DNA of 14,723 nucleotides from CAVSWN01 sp046728115. GTDB taxonomy: Bacteria; Acidobacteriota; Vicinamibacteria; Vicinamibacterales; CAVVIG01. The notes beneath the pieces are model-generated. The model searched no databases and was not told where the DNA came from. It saw only the letters and a program-made list of their open reading frames with translations. The stretch is from NCBI GenBank assembly GCA_046728115.1, contig JBKPDW010000533.1, positions 1 to 14,723 of the forward strand. The letters are read 5' to 3'. A program made the position numbers and the translations under genes. Within the stretch, counting starts at the first letter, position 1. The number at the start of each line of letters is the position of its first letter. Of this stretch, positions 14,304 to 14,723 are shown in pieces.

Positions 14304-14558
14304 ATGACAGACGAGTTCGTCCGCACAACTGACGACGTTCTTCGACGCGTGCGAGGCGAGTTCATGGAAATGCCGGGGCTGCGGCTGACGGAAGCGCAGG
14401 CACGGAAGTTGTGGGGGCTCGATGCCGAGTCGTGCGGCGCACTCCTTGATGCCCTGGTGGATACGAAATTCCTGTTTCGAACGACCGATGGCGCCTTCAT
14501 GCGTGTCGAATCCGCTGCGGTGCCCGCGCAGGCATCGTTGAGAAAGGACGCGGCCTAA
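14304..14558 (+). CDS. small winged-helix-like protein, hypothetical
   Basis: Protein of 84 residues. It has a first helix VLRRVRGEFMEMPG (12-25), then a helix-turn-helix-like stretch LTEAQARKLWGLDAESCGAL (28-47) leading to LLDALVDTKFLFRT (47-60), and a short beta wing TTDGAFMRVE (60-69). This order of helices and a wing fits a small winged-helix DNA-binding fold. The pattern EFxEMPGLRLTxxQAxxLWGL is, from memory, common to small uncharacterised proteins in Acidobacteriota and Proteobacteria. The start is supported by a strong ribosome site and a sigma-54 type promoter. It is divergent from the large gene train, so it could regulate that train, itself or neither; nothing in the sequence decides this. 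The C-terminal 14 residues look disordered. Confidence 0.85.
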   Translation: MTDEFVRTTDDVLRRVRGEFMEMPGLRLTEAQARKLWGLDAESCGALLDALVDTKFLFRTTDGAFMRVESAAVPAQASLRKDAA

Positions 14559-14598
14559 CGCACAGGCGACGTTAATTTTCCGAGATCGCCCCGCCAGT

Positions 14599-14639
14599 CG
14601 GCTGGACGTAAGTCATTCCTTTGAGCCGTCAGCCAGCCG
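14599..14639 (+). other. inverted repeat downstream of the small gene
   Basis: CGGCTGG (14599-14605) and CCAGCCG (14633-14639) can pair across a 27-base loop. A smaller alternative hairpin CCAG/CTGG overlaps the left arm. No U-run follows. It may be part of a 3' end or processed RNA; nothing more specific can be said. Confidence 0.3.
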
Positions 14640-14662
14640 GCAGAAATCCCTCCACGACACCC

Positions 14663-14691
14663 CGGGCGGTTGACCTTCGGGTCACCGCCCG
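14663..14691 (+). terminator. strong hairpin with C(UUCG)G loop, possible terminator without U-tract
   Basis: CGGGCGGT(T)GACC pairs with GGTCACCGCCCG across a UUCG tetraloop closed by C-G, one of the most stable loop types; one T is bulged. It lies about 105 bases after the stop of the small gene. There is no following U-run, so it is at best a non-canonical terminator or 3'-end stabiliser. The rest of 14559-14723 holds no gene that I can support. Confidence 0.4.
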
Positions 14692-14723
14692 CGGCCAAGC
14701 CTTCCTGACGAACGATGCACTAC

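Noticed and set aside
14551..14640. Possible cyclic-di-GMP (GEMM-I) riboswitch suggested by the ACGCACAGG text
   Set aside because: The conserved second half, with the tetraloop receptor and GGGACGCAAAGCC-like core, is absent.
14715..14723. ATG at the right edge as the start of another gene
   Set aside because: Only three codons are visible and no ribosome site precedes them.

Overview
The window looks like a piece of a high-GC Acidobacteriota chromosome, probably class Vicinamibacteria or a close relative. This is inferred from gene content and order, from very strong codon third-position GC (which creates many long antisense shadow frames), and from short intergenic repeats, including a GTAGCGCGA-type repeat that I recall from acidobacterial genomes. 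No database search was run. No tRNA, rRNA, transposase, integrase, CRISPR array or phage gene was seen.

Layout: (a) 14034 down to 1731, minus strand, is one long, tightly packed gene train. In transcription order it holds a membrane VWA/GATase-like protein, a secreted C13/caspase-fold protein that has lost its catalytic Cys, a DUF4159 protein, a MoxR AAA+ ATPase, a DUF58 protein, a BatA-like membrane VWA protein, a 1165-residue DUF4175-like membrane/coiled-coil protein, and a Nudix hydrolase. Junctions are a 4-base GTGA overlap, gaps of 1 to 34 bases, one gap of 157 bases, and a 2-base stop/start gap before the Nudix gene. (b) 1460 down to 51, minus strand, is a secreted DUF4331 protein with its own leader, followed by the first 16 codons of another minus-strand gene that runs off the window. 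(c) 14304-14558, plus strand, is a small winged-helix-like gene divergent from the gene train, with a good sigma-54 type promoter and a cluster of perfect palindromes in the shared 269-base intergenic region.

How it may work together: MoxR AAA+ ATPases act with VWA-domain partners to remodel or assemble other proteins, often in the envelope. Here one MoxR is surrounded by three MIDAS-type VWA proteins (two of them membrane anchored), two proteins with GATase-like folds but no catalytic Cys, and a C13-like protein with Ser where Cys is expected plus a textbook EF-hand loop. The set looks like an ATP- and metal-dependent envelope machine that uses dead-enzyme folds as binding modules. That role is an inference; the families themselves have no settled function.

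Several gene junctions inside the train contain short-period tandem repeats (7-, 7-, 9- and 21-base units), and the DUF4159 gene carries an in-frame Arg/Pro/Gly-rich, hairpin-rich segment that looks like absorbed repeat DNA.
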